From the NCBI GenBank assembly GCA_023436145.1, contig JAEZKP010000040.1, positions 1 through 14,734 of the forward strand: a DNA stretch of 14,734 nt. Direction: 5' to 3'. The notes under the pieces are model-generated. The model saw only the letters and a list, made by a program, of their open reading frames with translations, searched no databases and was not told the origin of the DNA. This stretch comes from Fibrobacterota bacterium. Its GTDB lineage: Bacteria > Fibrobacterota > Chitinivibrionia > Chitinivibrionales > Chitinispirillaceae. Positions 1-7,258 of this stretch are shown in pieces (within the stretch, counting starts at the first letter, position 1; every line of letters starts with the position of its first letter). Both the position numbers and the translations under genes were made by a program.

Positions 1-591
1 TGCGGATTGAGTAAACCCACTTCCGGAAAAGGAACTGTAGCAGGTTACGATATAACCCGGCGTCCTGAAAAAGTCAAACCCCGTATTGGCTACATGAGTC
101 AGAAGTTCTCCATGTACGAAGACCTCAAGGTATGGGAAAACATCAGGCTTTTTGCAGGCATATATGGAATACCGGAAAAAGAGATTGCTCCCCGTACAGA
201 TGCCATGCTGAGAAATCTTGGTTTTGAAAAGGAAAGGGATGTATTTGTTAAAGATCTCCCTCTTGGATGGAAGCAGAAGCTTTCCTTTTCTGTTGCGATT
301 TTTCATGAGCCATCAATAGTGTTTCTGGATGAACCTACCGGCGGTGTTGATCCAGCGACGCGTCGCCAGTTCTGGGAATTGATATATCAGGCAGCTGACC
401 GAGGTATTACCGTTTTTGTGACTACACATTATATGGATGAAGCTGAGTACTGTAATAGAGTGTTAATTATGGTCGATGGGAAAATTGAGGCATTAGACAC
501 CCCCAGAAACCTGAAGGCTCAATTTGGAGCTGCATCGATGGATAAGGTTTTTTTCCTTCTGGCTCGAAAAGCACGGCGAAAGACGGAATAA
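1..591 (+). CDS. ABC-2 type exporter ATP-binding protein, 5'-truncated by the window edge
   Basis: This is the nucleotide-binding subunit of an ABC exporter; it would hydrolyse ATP at the inner face of the membrane to drive the two permeases encoded next. The reading frame is open from base 1 (C-G-L-S-K-P-T-S-G), so Walker A and the start lie upstream and are not seen. Visible are a Q-loop region (YMSQKFSMYEDL), Walker B with D-loop (IVFLDEPTGGVDP) and the switch histidine (TTHYMDEAEYC). The signature motif is the relaxed form LPLGWKQKL instead of LSGGQ, which is usual in the YbhF/drug-exporter subgroup. The stop at 589-591 is one base before the next ATG, implying translational coupling. The family usually works with an HlyD-like periplasmic adaptor, which would lie upstream. 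The substrate cannot be inferred. The family call is secure; orthology with YbhF is inference. Confidence 0.93.
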   Translation, partial: CGLSKPTSGKGTVAGYDITRRPEKVKPRIGYMSQKFSMYEDLKVWENIRLFAGIYGIPEKEIAPRTDAMLRNLGFEKERDVFVKDLPLGWKQKLSFSVAIFHEPSIVFLDEPTGGVDPATRRQFWELIYQAADRGITVFVTTHYMDEAEYCNRVLIMVDGKIEALDTPRNLKAQFGAASMDKVFFLLARKARRKTE

Positions 592-592
592 T

Positions 593-1699
593 ATGAATCA
601 ATTCCTGGTTTTCATTAAAAAAGAATTTTATCATATCTTTCGTGACAAGCTCACACTCTGGATACTTTTAGGTTTACCGGTACTTATGCTTTCGCTTTTT
701 GGCTTTGCCATAACAACTGAAGTAAAAAACACCAGGATGGCGGTTTATGATCCATCAAGAGATGCTGCCACCAGTGCAATCATCAATAAACTGAGCGCAA
801 ATGATTACTTTATTTTCGAACGGTTTCTGGACAGTCCTCAGGAAATAGAAAAAGTTTTCAAAACCGGTGAGGTCGGCCTTGTATTAGTGTTCAGTGAGAA
901 TTTCTACGAAAACATGGTGCATACAGGTGATGCCAAAGTGCAACTTATTACCGATGGTACTGATCCAAACACTGCTATAACACTGACTAATTATGCCACA
1001 AGCATAATCAGAGCATACCAGCAGGAATTCGCGAATTCCAATTATGTTCCTTTTCAGATCGTCCCTGAGGCCAAGCTGCTTTACAATCCCCAGATGAAGG
1101 GGGCCTATAATTTTGTTCCCGGAGTGATGGGAATGATTCTTATGCTTATATGTGCCATGATGACCTCGATTTCGATTGCACGTGAAAAAGAAAAAGGCAC
1201 CATGGAGGTGTTGCTGGTATCACCGATGAAACCACTGGTAATTATACTGGCGAAGGCGGTTCCATATCTTGCATTATCACTGGTTAATTTGACCACAATA
1301 TTTCTGTTTTCAGTGTTTGTGCTGAAGGTACCTGTTGCCGGAAGCCTGGTAGTACTTATCAGCTTATCAGTAGTATTTATATTTGTCTGCCTTGCGCTTG
1401 GTCTGCTGATATCTACAATGGTAAATACTCAACTGGTTGCGCTGCTGATTTCCGGAATGGCATTGATGGCACCTATAATACTGCTTTCAGGCATGATTTT
1501 TCCGGTAGAAAATATGCCGATATTTTTGAGGATTCCTGCAGAGGTGATCCCTGCCCGGTGGTTTATTATTGCAAATAAGAAAGTCATGATAAAAGGTTTG
1601 GGCTTCGAGTCCATTTTCAAGGAATTGTTGATATTAGGCAGCATGGCGGTATTTCTTATAACTGTAAGTTTAATAAAATTCAAAAACAGGCTTGAATAG
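593..1699 (+). CDS. ABC-2 type transporter permease (YbhS/YhhJ-like)
   Basis: Integral membrane subunit of the same exporter, 368 aa. I chose the ATG at 593, one base after the ATPase stop and preceded by a weak purine stretch (AAAGACGGAA). The same frame is open further upstream, but that would overlap the ATPase gene and add residues not typical of the family. The layout is typical ABC2_membrane_3: an N-terminal cytoplasmic stretch with MNQFLVFIKKEF, one membrane helix around residues 20-41, a soluble extracytoplasmic domain of about 150 residues, then roughly five membrane helices from about residue 175 to the end. The conserved cytoplasmic loop SIAREKEKGTMEVLLVSPM, which contacts the ATPase, is present. 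It forms a heteromeric pore with the permease at 1721-2833. The length agrees with the family (about 370 aa). Substrate unknown; efflux of drugs or toxic lipophilic compounds is the usual suggestion for relatives. Confidence 0.92.
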   Translation: MNQFLVFIKKEFYHIFRDKLTLWILLGLPVLMLSLFGFAITTEVKNTRMAVYDPSRDAATSAIINKLSANDYFIFERFLDSPQEIEKVFKTGEVGLVLVFSENFYENMVHTGDAKVQLITDGTDPNTAITLTNYATSIIRAYQQEFANSNYVPFQIVPEAKLLYNPQMKGAYNFVPGVMGMILMLICAMMTSISIAREKEKGTMEVLLVSPMKPLVIILAKAVPYLALSLVNLTTIFLFSVFVLKVPVAGSLVVLISLSVVFIFVCLALGLLISTMVNTQLVALLISGMALMAPIILLSGMIFPVENMPIFLRIPAEVIPARWFIIANKKVMIKGLGFESIFKELLILGSMAVFLITVSLIKFKNRLE

Positions 1700-1720
1700 T
1701 TCTTCATAGTAGAGGCAGTC

Positions 1721-2833
1721 ATGTTGAAATTCTTACTGGAAAAAGAGATAAAACAGCTTCGTCGGAATAAATTTTTGCCGAGATTTATTATTGTGCTGCC
1801 ATTTATGGTTTTATTGGTTTTGCCGCTTGCTGCGAATTTTGAAGTTAAAAATATAAATCTCAGCATAGTAGATAACGATCATAGTGATTATTCCACACGA
1901 TTGATTCAAAAAATCGTTTCATCAGGTTACTTCAGATTGACCAATTATTCTTCGTCCTACAAAGAGGCTTTGCGAGCGATAGAGCTAGACTATGCAGATA
2001 TTATTCTGGAAATCCCAAATAATTTTGAAGCTGACCTTGTAAATGATAAAACTGCACGCGTAATGGTGTCTGCAAATACGGTTAACGGAACCAAAGGCGG
2101 GCTTGGAAGTACCTATCTTTTAAGTACTATTAATGATTTCAGCAGTGACATTCGTACTGAGTGGCTGTCTCAATCGGAAAGTTCGTTCATGCTTTCCATT
2201 TCCATACTTCCCCTTTTCCGGCATAATCCTTTGCTGCGGTATCCGGTTTTTATGGTTCCTGCCATAATGGTTATGATGATGGCGATGATATGCGGATTTT
2301 TACCTGCGCTCAATATTGTCAGCGAAAAAGAGTGTGGCACAATAGAGCAGATCAATGTGACACCAGTAAAACGGCTCACTTTTATATTGTCTAAATTAAT
2401 TCCGTACTGGGTAATCGGATTTATTGTTCTTACAGTCTGTTTCGGGGTTGCATTATTTGTATATGGTTTGGTTCCTAAAGGAAATATACTGACGATTTAT
2501 CTTTTCGCATCCATTTTTGTTCTTGCATTTTCCGGTTTTGGCCTGACCATTTCTAACTTTGCCACAACAGTTCAACAGGCGATGTTTCTGATGTTTTTCT
2601 TTATTATGACCTTTATTTTCCTGAGTGGACTTTACACTCCGGTAGCCAACATGCCTCAATGGGCTCAGACAATCAGTATTTTCAGCCCGCTTAAATATTT
2701 CATTCAGGTGATGAGGTCGGTTTATCTGAAAGGAAGTGGTTTTGGAGAACTTACGGTGCAGTTTTATGCGCTGTGCGGTTTTGCGGTTTTTTTTAATGTG
2801 CTTGCTGTGTTTACGTACAAAAAGAGTGCTTAG
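1721..2833 (+). CDS. ABC-2 type transporter permease (YbhR-like)
   Basis: Second permease of the exporter, 370 aa, starting 21 bp after the previous stop, with AGAGGC as a modest ribosome site before the ATG. The architecture repeats that of its neighbour: basic N-terminus (MLKFLLEKEIKQLRRNKF), a helix at about residues 24-40, an extracytoplasmic domain with FEVKNINLSIVDNDHS, and a cluster of five C-terminal helices. The loop NIVSEKECGTIEQINVTPV is the equivalent of the E-K-E-x-G-T motif of this family. The two permeases share the fold but are clearly divergent, as expected for paralogues that form a heterodimer. It is the last gene of the operon: a perfect hairpin begins at its stop codon and downstream genes are on the other strand. 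Transport role is secure; substrate is not known. Confidence 0.92.
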   Translation: MLKFLLEKEIKQLRRNKFLPRFIIVLPFMVLLVLPLAANFEVKNINLSIVDNDHSDYSTRLIQKIVSSGYFRLTNYSSSYKEALRAIELDYADIILEIPNNFEADLVNDKTARVMVSANTVNGTKGGLGSTYLLSTINDFSSDIRTEWLSQSESSFMLSISILPLFRHNPLLRYPVFMVPAIMVMMMAMICGFLPALNIVSEKECGTIEQINVTPVKRLTFILSKLIPYWVIGFIVLTVCFGVALFVYGLVPKGNILTIYLFASIFVLAFSGFGLTISNFATTVQQAMFLMFFFIMTFIFLSGLYTPVANMPQWAQTISIFSPLKYFIQVMRSVYLKGSGFGELTVQFYALCGFAVFFNVLAVFTYKKSA

Positions 2834-2850
2834 CTGATATCTTATCAGCT
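2832..2850 (+). terminator. Possible end-of-operon hairpin
   Basis: AGCTGATA-TCT-TATCAGCT is a perfect 8-bp stem with a 3-base loop overlapping the stop codon of the last exporter gene. It lacks a U tract (CATTCAGATT follows), so it is a weak candidate for a factor-independent terminator; an mRNA-end stabilising hairpin is as likely. Confidence 0.35.
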
Positions 2851-2893
2851 CATTCAGATTAATCCATTTCGTCCCAGACTTTCATCAGTAGTT

Positions 2894-3196
2894 TTATAAA
2901 TTCCTCAGAATTTTTTTATCATTTTCTGATATTTTCTTCTTTTTAAAATATTCTGTATTTGCTTTTACACTATCAATAAATAGCATATATCTAGTTTGAT
3001 GAGTGATAAACAAACTGTCATTTGATACACTGTATCTTGATTCGTGAATGAGAAAGGAAAATGATCTCAGGAAATGTTGATAAGGATCATTCAGTGTATC
3101 CTTTGTACAAAGTTTGTCTTTTGATCCTGCGTTTTTAAAGGTCCTTTCAGTTAAATCGTAATCATTGGATCTCTGTATAGCCAGAGTATCACACAT
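2894..3196 (-). CDS. Doubtful hypothetical protein, possibly frameshifted near its 3' end
   Basis: A 100-codon open frame that I do not recognise. It is hydrophilic, with a KKKK stretch late in the sequence and no membrane segment. There is no convincing ribosome site before the ATG at 3196 and an in-frame stop lies just upstream. A run of seven A on the coding strand sits just before the end; shifting the frame by -1 there replaces the last residues with KNSEEFIKLLMKVWDEMD and a stop at about 2859-2861, a more natural, amphipathic C-terminus. This suggests a real gene hit by an indel, a sequencing slip in a homopolymer, or slippage. Coding status is uncertain; the gap between the exporter and the methyltransferase otherwise shows nothing. 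Confidence 0.3.
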   Translation of the reverse strand: MCDTLAIQRSNDYDLTERTFKNAGSKDKLCTKDTLNDPYQHFLRSFSFLIHESRYSVSNDSLFITHQTRYMLFIDSVKANTEYFKKKKISENDKKILRNL

Positions 3197-3255
3197 CTGT
3201 ACTAAGTGGCTATAATTGACGGAATTGGGACATTTTGAACAAAAATAAATAGTTT

Positions 3256-4002
3256 TCAGCTTTTTTGATTTCTACCGCAATATAATGTAAAATCAAAGAG
3301 AATCTTTTCTTTATTACTAAAACATTTATCGAGATGAGGTGTAACCTTTTTAATAATATCTGTTTTGAATTCATCATTATATAACTTAACTGCAGACCAG
3401 GTGTTAAGGTATCTGGCAAATTGTTCAACATTCCACTCCATTGTCATTTCAATTTCAGGAACAGTAATTTCATGAAACGGAAATTTAATACCTTTATATC
3501 CATTCTGAATGATTCTGTTGCCTGGAGCCCAGAATGGATCAATCTTAAACAATAACTTTTCTTTTAATATCGTATCAATCTCTTCTCTAATTTTAAAATC
3601 GCCATATCCCCAACATCCGAATAGTCCATCAGGTTTTAAAACTCTTTTTACTTCCTGAAAATACTTTTCCAAATCGAACCAATGCAGGCATTGCGCTGCA
3701 CAAACCAGATCAAAATGATTATCTGGAAAAGTGGTTTTCTCTGATTTCTGAAGCGAATAGTGAATTTTATCGTGCTTGTATGAATTGGAGATCTGATTTT
3801 CACTGATATCAGTTGCTTCAACAGAATTGAACCGTGAAACAAGATCTATTGAAACCTGACCGTTTCCACAACCACTATCCCATGCGATATTTGTTTCATT
3901 ACAATTCTCAAACAAAAAGCGGTATAACGATTGTGGATATAATGGTCTATCCCTGAAATACGCATCTGATCTCACGTTAAACGTAGAAACATTTTTATCC
4001 AT
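3256..4002 (-). CDS. Class I SAM-dependent methyltransferase (Methyltransf_11 / trans-aconitate-methyltransferase-like)
   Basis: A 248-aa cytoplasmic enzyme expected to transfer a methyl group from S-adenosylmethionine to an unknown acceptor. The N-terminal YFRDRPLYPQSLYRFL is the substrate-side lead typical of this subgroup. Motif I, AWDSGCGNGQV, is at residues 40-50 (relatives mostly have DVGCGNGQ), the acidic SAM-ribose position is D65 in VEATDIS, the post-I segment FDLVCAAQCLHWFD is at 97-110, and motif III VLKPDG is at 121-126. The length matches the family (about 250 aa). The ATG at 4002 has GTGAAGAA a few bases upstream. It lies 61 bp downstream of the acyltransferase stop on the same strand, so co-transcription is plausible. 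The AQCLHWFD signature supports a small-molecule substrate such as an aconitate-like acid, but that is only a family tendency. Confidence 0.88.
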   Translation of the reverse strand: MDKNVSTFNVRSDAYFRDRPLYPQSLYRFLFENCNETNIAWDSGCGNGQVSIDLVSRFNSVEATDISENQISNSYKHDKIHYSLQKSEKTTFPDNHFDLVCAAQCLHWFDLEKYFQEVKRVLKPDGLFGCWGYGDFKIREEIDTILKEKLLFKIDPFWAPGNRIIQNGYKGIKFPFHEITVPEIEMTMEWNVEQFARYLNTWSAVKLYNDEFKTDIIKKVTPHLDKCFSNKEKILFDFTLYCGRNQKS

Positions 4003-4063
4003 TGTTCTTCACTTTCAATTCGGAAACTTGACATTAATTGACATTTTATTACCCTTCAGGGCT

Positions 4064-4882
4064 TTATAAATCATATCCCTTTTCAATTAGTTCTGATAGT
4101 CTATCCACAAATCTTGCAGCTGGTGCTCCGTCAATTACATCGTGGTCAAACAGTATGGTCATTTCCATAAACTCCCGCATTTCAATATTGTTTTTATTTA
4201 CCCCTGGTTTTTTAACAATTGAACCGATTGCAAAACATACAGGATGTATGCTAAAGGGAATCAGCCATCCATTTACATTTCCCACCATTCCCAGTGAGGT
4301 AACAACAACAGTCCCCATCATTTTTTTTACGCGATAAGGATTAGAGAGCAATATTTTCCAAATAAATAGCCTGATAAATTGCGGCAATATAGAAAATAAC
4401 TTGCCAGGTGTCTTTTTCCTGTTTTGTTCCATGACATAATTTTTATTATCATTTAAGTTTTCTTTTTTAGCTCTTTCAATCTCATTATAGATATCCGATA
4501 CAGACATTTTGTTCGTATTTCTCAGAACAAGAGGGATTGGCACAAGATCATTTTCAACCTCTTTTTCCACAAGAACAGAAATATCGATGTCATTAAAGAT
4601 CACTAATTTATTCTTCCCTTTTCTCAAAGCATGAACCTGTTTATGCTCACTTACCGCCTGACTTATGCATTTCAGAATCCATGACGTAAATGATATTTTT
4701 ATACCAGACTCACTTCTTTTGTTTTTAATTTTATTTCTGGATTCAGTGACATCAATTTCAATCAATGCTTTTATATGATGCTTTCGCATCCCGATTGTAC
4801 CAACATCTATTGTGAATTGTCTGCTTGATGGAAAACTTTTAATCGTATACTCTTTGATCACCTTCATTATTGTTTCCATCAT
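4064..4882 (-). CDS. Stand-alone 2-oxoacid dehydrogenase E2-core / CAT-like acyltransferase
   Basis: A 272-aa acyltransferase of the 2-oxoacid dehydrogenase catalytic-domain fold (shared with chloramphenicol acetyltransferase). The catalytic motif is near the C-terminus as FDHDVIDGAPAARF: the general-base histidine is about residue 247 and the D-G pair 251-252. Upstream, AIGSIVKKPGV and the M-E-M-T strand match the E2 core. There is no lipoyl domain and no peripheral-subunit-binding domain, so it cannot be an ordinary pyruvate/2-oxoglutarate dehydrogenase E2; no E1 or E3 gene is near. An internal segment of about 60 residues (roughly 140-200) is variable and basic. I start at the ATG at 4882 because AGAAGGA lies just upstream; the frame is open 57 bp further but reaches into the preceding gene. 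It is 29 bp downstream of the radical SAM fragment. It probably transfers an acyl group from acyl-CoA to an unknown small molecule. Confidence 0.85.
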   Translation of the reverse strand: MMETIMKVIKEYTIKSFPSSRQFTIDVGTIGMRKHHIKALIEIDVTESRNKIKNKRSESGIKISFTSWILKCISQAVSEHKQVHALRKGKNKLVIFNDIDISVLVEKEVENDLVPIPLVLRNTNKMSVSDIYNEIERAKKENLNDNKNYVMEQNRKKTPGKLFSILPQFIRLFIWKILLSNPYRVKKMMGTVVVTSLGMVGNVNGWLIPFSIHPVCFAIGSIVKKPGVNKNNIEMREFMEMTILFDHDVIDGAPAARFVDRLSELIEKGYDL

Positions 4883-4911
4883 TATATTCCTTCTGAACCC
4901 GGAACCTTCAG

Positions 4912-5583
4912 TTACTCCCTTTTGTTTGAAGCATAGCAAGAGCGGCAGAAATCCGGAAGTTTGCCGTTTAGATAAATATCACGGAATTTAAAAAACGCAG
5001 TGCGGTTCCATATTCCACTGAATTCCCGATTCCTGTGGTTAAGATTTCCAAGGTTAAAGATGGACGGATTGGTGCAAATACAGCAGGGTTGAACGAACAA
5101 ATCCGCAGTGATATAGCTGTAATGAAACGGCCATGGACATGGACTCTTTTGGGAATATCTGGATTTTTGAAATACGACAGTAGTCCCATCGTTCTTCTCA
5201 GACCATTCTTTTGCACGCTCTTTTATTTCTTTTAGCTCTTCATGCGACAAAGCACTATTGCCCGTCTCCGGGTAGTTTCCTCCCCAATCGGTTATATCTG
5301 GTTGAAGAACGATCTCTTTAAAATTACACACAAGAAGAAAATCAAGATGCCTTTCTATATTCTCTTTTAAATCGAGTGTAAGCAGAGAGTAGGCCTTTAC
5401 ATGTATTTCAGAAGCACATTTGTTAAGTTGTATTATTCCTGATAAAAAGGATTCAAAATTTAAGCCTGGTCTTAAGTTCTTAAGAATCTGCGGATCGTAG
5501 TGATCGCAGGAAACTGCAATTTCGTTTATTTGTGATTCGATGTAACCCCAGAAGCTTTCTTCGATAATACCAGTATTTTCTAT
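4912..5583 (-). pseudogene. Radical SAM / SPASM protein, 5'-truncated remnant
   Basis: The frame is open from an in-frame stop at 5584-5586 to 4912, about 223 codons, and contains the back half of a radical SAM enzyme: strand/helix units of the TIM barrel (ENTGIIEESFWGYIESQINE, then IAVSCDHYD) followed by a SPASM-type domain that would hold an auxiliary iron-sulfur cluster. The SPASM cysteines occur as PCPWPF, QPCCICTN and FCRSCYAS, with NLGNL and the SGIWN segment between them. The N-terminal CxxxCxxC motif that binds the SAM-cleaving cluster is missing, and no ATG, and no convincing GTG or TTG with a ribosome site, precedes the barrel residues. In the same frame further upstream there are TGA and TAA codons. 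A GTG at 5331 would give only a 139-aa C-terminal piece. I infer a decayed gene; an assembly error would be the alternative. It sits 29 bp ahead of the acyltransferase. Confidence 0.75.
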
Positions 5584-5722
5584 TTAAAGTCATTTATTCC
5601 TTAATATCTTGATTACGGTCATATAATAATATCATAACTGGTCTTCTGAGTACAAGCTCTCGGGTTTGTTCTGGCAATCTTTAAGAATTACTGTTTCCCC
5701 CACCCCTCTTAATTCAAATCTT

Positions 5723-6226
5723 TTATTTAAATCTAATTCTATATACCTGATGAATTTTATCATGAAACATTGTTTCCTTTTCCAATATTAATCCATTCTT
5801 CTCAGCCACTCGTATGGATTGTTTATTGTCTTTAAGAATAAGACTAATAACTGAAGATAATCCTAATATATTCTTTGCATAGGTTATACAGCCTTTTGCT
5901 GCTTCAGTTCCATAACCGTTACCCCAGAACTCATCATTAATTCTGTATCCGACTTCAATTTCGTCTATATTATCAATGTTTTGCTTAAACAATCCACATA
6001 TTCCAAGAAATCTCTTATCTTTTTTTCTTATTACTGCCCAAAAGGACAAGCCATCCTGGTTCTGCCTTTTCTGGATTTCATTTAGAAATTCCCGGGATTC
6101 TTGCTTATTCAAGGTCTTAGGAAAAAATTTATGCACTTTAGCATTCGCCAACAATTCCGCTAAATCTTCAAATCTTTCCTGTTCAATTGTTTCAAGAATT
6201 AATCGCTCAGTTTCCAGTATTTTCAT
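5723..6226 (-). CDS. GNAT family N-acetyltransferase (RimJ/RimL type)
   Basis: A 167-aa acetyltransferase expected to move an acetyl group from acetyl-CoA to an amine (protein N-terminus, or a small molecule). The opening MKILETERLILETI is the classic start of the Acetyltransf_3 group. The strand 4/helix 3 region GYRINDEFWGNGYGTEAA (about residues 93-110) holds the acetyl-CoA pyrophosphate-binding WGNGYGTEA motif, and DNKQSIRVAEKNGLI (133-147) is the conserved N-x-x-S-x-x-x-x-E-K-x-G-F-like segment. The frame stays open 276 bp further upstream, but I choose the ATG at 6226: AAAGGA lies a few bases before it, and the length and N-terminus then fit the family exactly. The next gene on this strand downstream is the radical SAM remnant, 139 bp away. 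Substrate unknown. Confidence 0.9.
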   Translation of the reverse strand: MKILETERLILETIEQERFEDLAELLANAKVHKFFPKTLNKQESREFLNEIQKRQNQDGLSFWAVIRKKDKRFLGICGLFKQNIDNIDEIEVGYRINDEFWGNGYGTEAAKGCITYAKNILGLSSVISLILKDNKQSIRVAEKNGLILEKETMFHDKIHQVYRIRFK

Positions 6227-6437
6227 TCTTTTATCCTTTAAATTTTTCTGATCATCTTGATTGCTTTCTGTTTTACTTAATTTTCTTACTTTTTCCATTA
6301 TCTTTATAATTCTATCTCCGGTTTTCTTGTTTCCAGTTTCCCAGGCGGATTTTCTGCACGCATCTGGTTTCTCTTTCCGTGCAAGTAGATATGGACACCA
6401 ACGTTCTCCGGTATTCGTTGTTTCCGTTTCGGAGGGC
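6227..6437 (-). other. Stretch upstream of the GNAT gene that is open in the GNAT frame
   Basis: The GNAT frame stays open through this stretch up to 6502, and the translation (with GERWCPYLLARKEKPDAC, then a K-rich helix-like tail) has no similarity I recognise. Part of the extension (6438-6502) overlaps the 51-codon gene in another frame. I regard it as untranslated leader or intergenic DNA, with a small chance of being an N-terminal extension or a separate short peptide beginning at 6466. Confidence 0.3.
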
Positions 6438-6593
6438 TTATTTGTATTCACATTGATTAGTTTCATAATTCCATCTTCCGCCAGCATCCAAACATTCATC
6501 AATCTCGAAGAATCTCTTGATTTTAAAGATCCCGATCAAAAATACTAATGCAATAATTGTTAAAATGATTCCTTTAATAATCTTTCGTTTCAT
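6438..6593 (-). CDS. Small single-pass membrane protein with C-terminal Cys-Leu-Asp / Gly-Gly-x-Trp motif
   Basis: A 51-codon gene. The protein begins MKRKIIKGIILTIIALVF, a positively charged start followed by a hydrophobic helix to about residue 23, then a basic KIKR stretch, and ends with DECLDAGGRWNYETNQCEYK. The C-terminal pattern C-L-D-x-G-G-x-W-x-Y-E-x-x-x-C recurs in many short envelope proteins and lipoproteins of unrelated bacteria, so the two cysteines (34 and 48) may form a disulfide outside the membrane. There is no lipobox, so it should stay as a membrane-anchored microprotein with the motif outside. The ribosome site is weak, and a GC-rich paired region lies just upstream. Function unknown; the recognition rests on the C-terminal motif and not on a named family. 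Confidence 0.6.
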   Translation of the reverse strand: MKRKIIKGIILTIIALVFLIGIFKIKRFFEIDECLDAGGRWNYETNQCEYK

Positions 6594-6622
6594 GTATTGT
6601 AACATTTTTCACAATGGGCCTC

Positions 6623-6658
6623 GGCACAGCCGTGCCTGTATTGCGTCTGCGGCAGGCA
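6623..6658. other. GC-rich segment with two mutually exclusive stem-loops
   Basis: Within AT-rich surroundings this short GC-rich patch holds GGCAC-AGCC-GTGCC (6623-6636) and an alternative stem TGCCTG/CAGGCA (6633-6638 with 6653-6658). The two share bases 6633-6636, so only one can form. It lies between the broken GNAT gene and the 51-codon gene; it may end the former's transcript or belong to a dispersed repeat. No U tract is present on either strand. Confidence 0.35.
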
Positions 6659-6725
6659 TTTTGATTTGATGATGTTGTTTGTCAGTTTACCAATCGTCCT
6701 TTTAATCTTCAAATTTCCATAACAA

Positions 6726-7258
6726 TTATTTTACTTTTGCATAAGCATGACAATCTCTCGGAATTGCCGAAATGTTTAGGTTTAACAACCACCTTTTTAA
6801 TATTCCTTCATATTCCATGCCTGCTTTTTCCATTACCCGCATTGATGCATTGTTTTCGATATCACAAACTGCCCAAGCACGAGAAATTTCATCTGTTTTA
6901 AATAGTTCATTTGTGAGAATCGTAAGCGCTTCAGACATATAGCCTTTATTCCAATAATCTTTAGCAAGGACATATCCGAAGGATGCTTTATGATCTTCAA
7001 TAGAGAAGTCAATCATTCCAATTAAATGATCAGTGCTTTTTAAAAGTATTACAAAAGGGAAGTATTTGCCATTATCTGCTCGTTTCAAACACCATTCCAA
7101 AAAACCTTTTGTAGTCTCGACCGATTTATGTGGCATCCATGTTAAATACTTTGTCACATCTTTATCTTGTGCATAATTTTAAAAATTGCATTTGCATCTT
7201 CAATTGTCGGCTTTCTTAAAATTAGTCTTTCTGTTACAAAGCTTGTTTTAAAATTCAT
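6726..7258 (-). pseudogene. GNAT family N-acetyltransferase broken by a single-base frameshift
   Basis: Two frames join into one RimJ/RimL-like acetyltransferase. The first runs from the ATG at 7258 (MNFKTSFVTERLILRKP, then EDANAIFKIMHK) and hits a TGA at 7154-7156. The second, open from about 7157 to 6726, continues with DVTKYLTWMPHK and carries the rest of the domain: FGYVLAKDYWNKGYMSEAL for acetyl-CoA binding and NNASMRVMEKAGM near the C-terminus. The offset between the two frames corresponds to one missing base near 7170-7180, at the codons after MHK. With the base restored the protein would be about 177 aa, normal for the family. GAAGA and AAAAGGA precede the ATG. The second frame alone could only be read from a weak internal start and would lack strand 1. 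It is either a young pseudogene or a sequencing error. Confidence 0.8.

Noticed and set aside
4064..4882. E2 component of a 2-oxoacid dehydrogenase complex
   Set aside because: It lacks lipoyl and subunit-binding domains and no E1 or E3 gene is close.
5638..5770. A short minus-strand frame (MIKFIRYIELDLNKRF...) overlapping the GNAT 3' end
   Set aside because: It is out of frame with the GNAT gene, has no ribosome site, and most of it overlaps coding DNA; no similarity recognised.
6227..6502. 259-aa version of the GNAT protein
   Set aside because: The ATG at 6226 has a ribosome site and gives the normal family N-terminus; the extension overlaps the 51-codon gene.
5723..7258. Integron cassette array (small genes in one direction)
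   Set aside because: I looked for attC-like inverted cores (GTTRRRY with RYYYAAC) between the genes and found none that recur, and there is no integrase.
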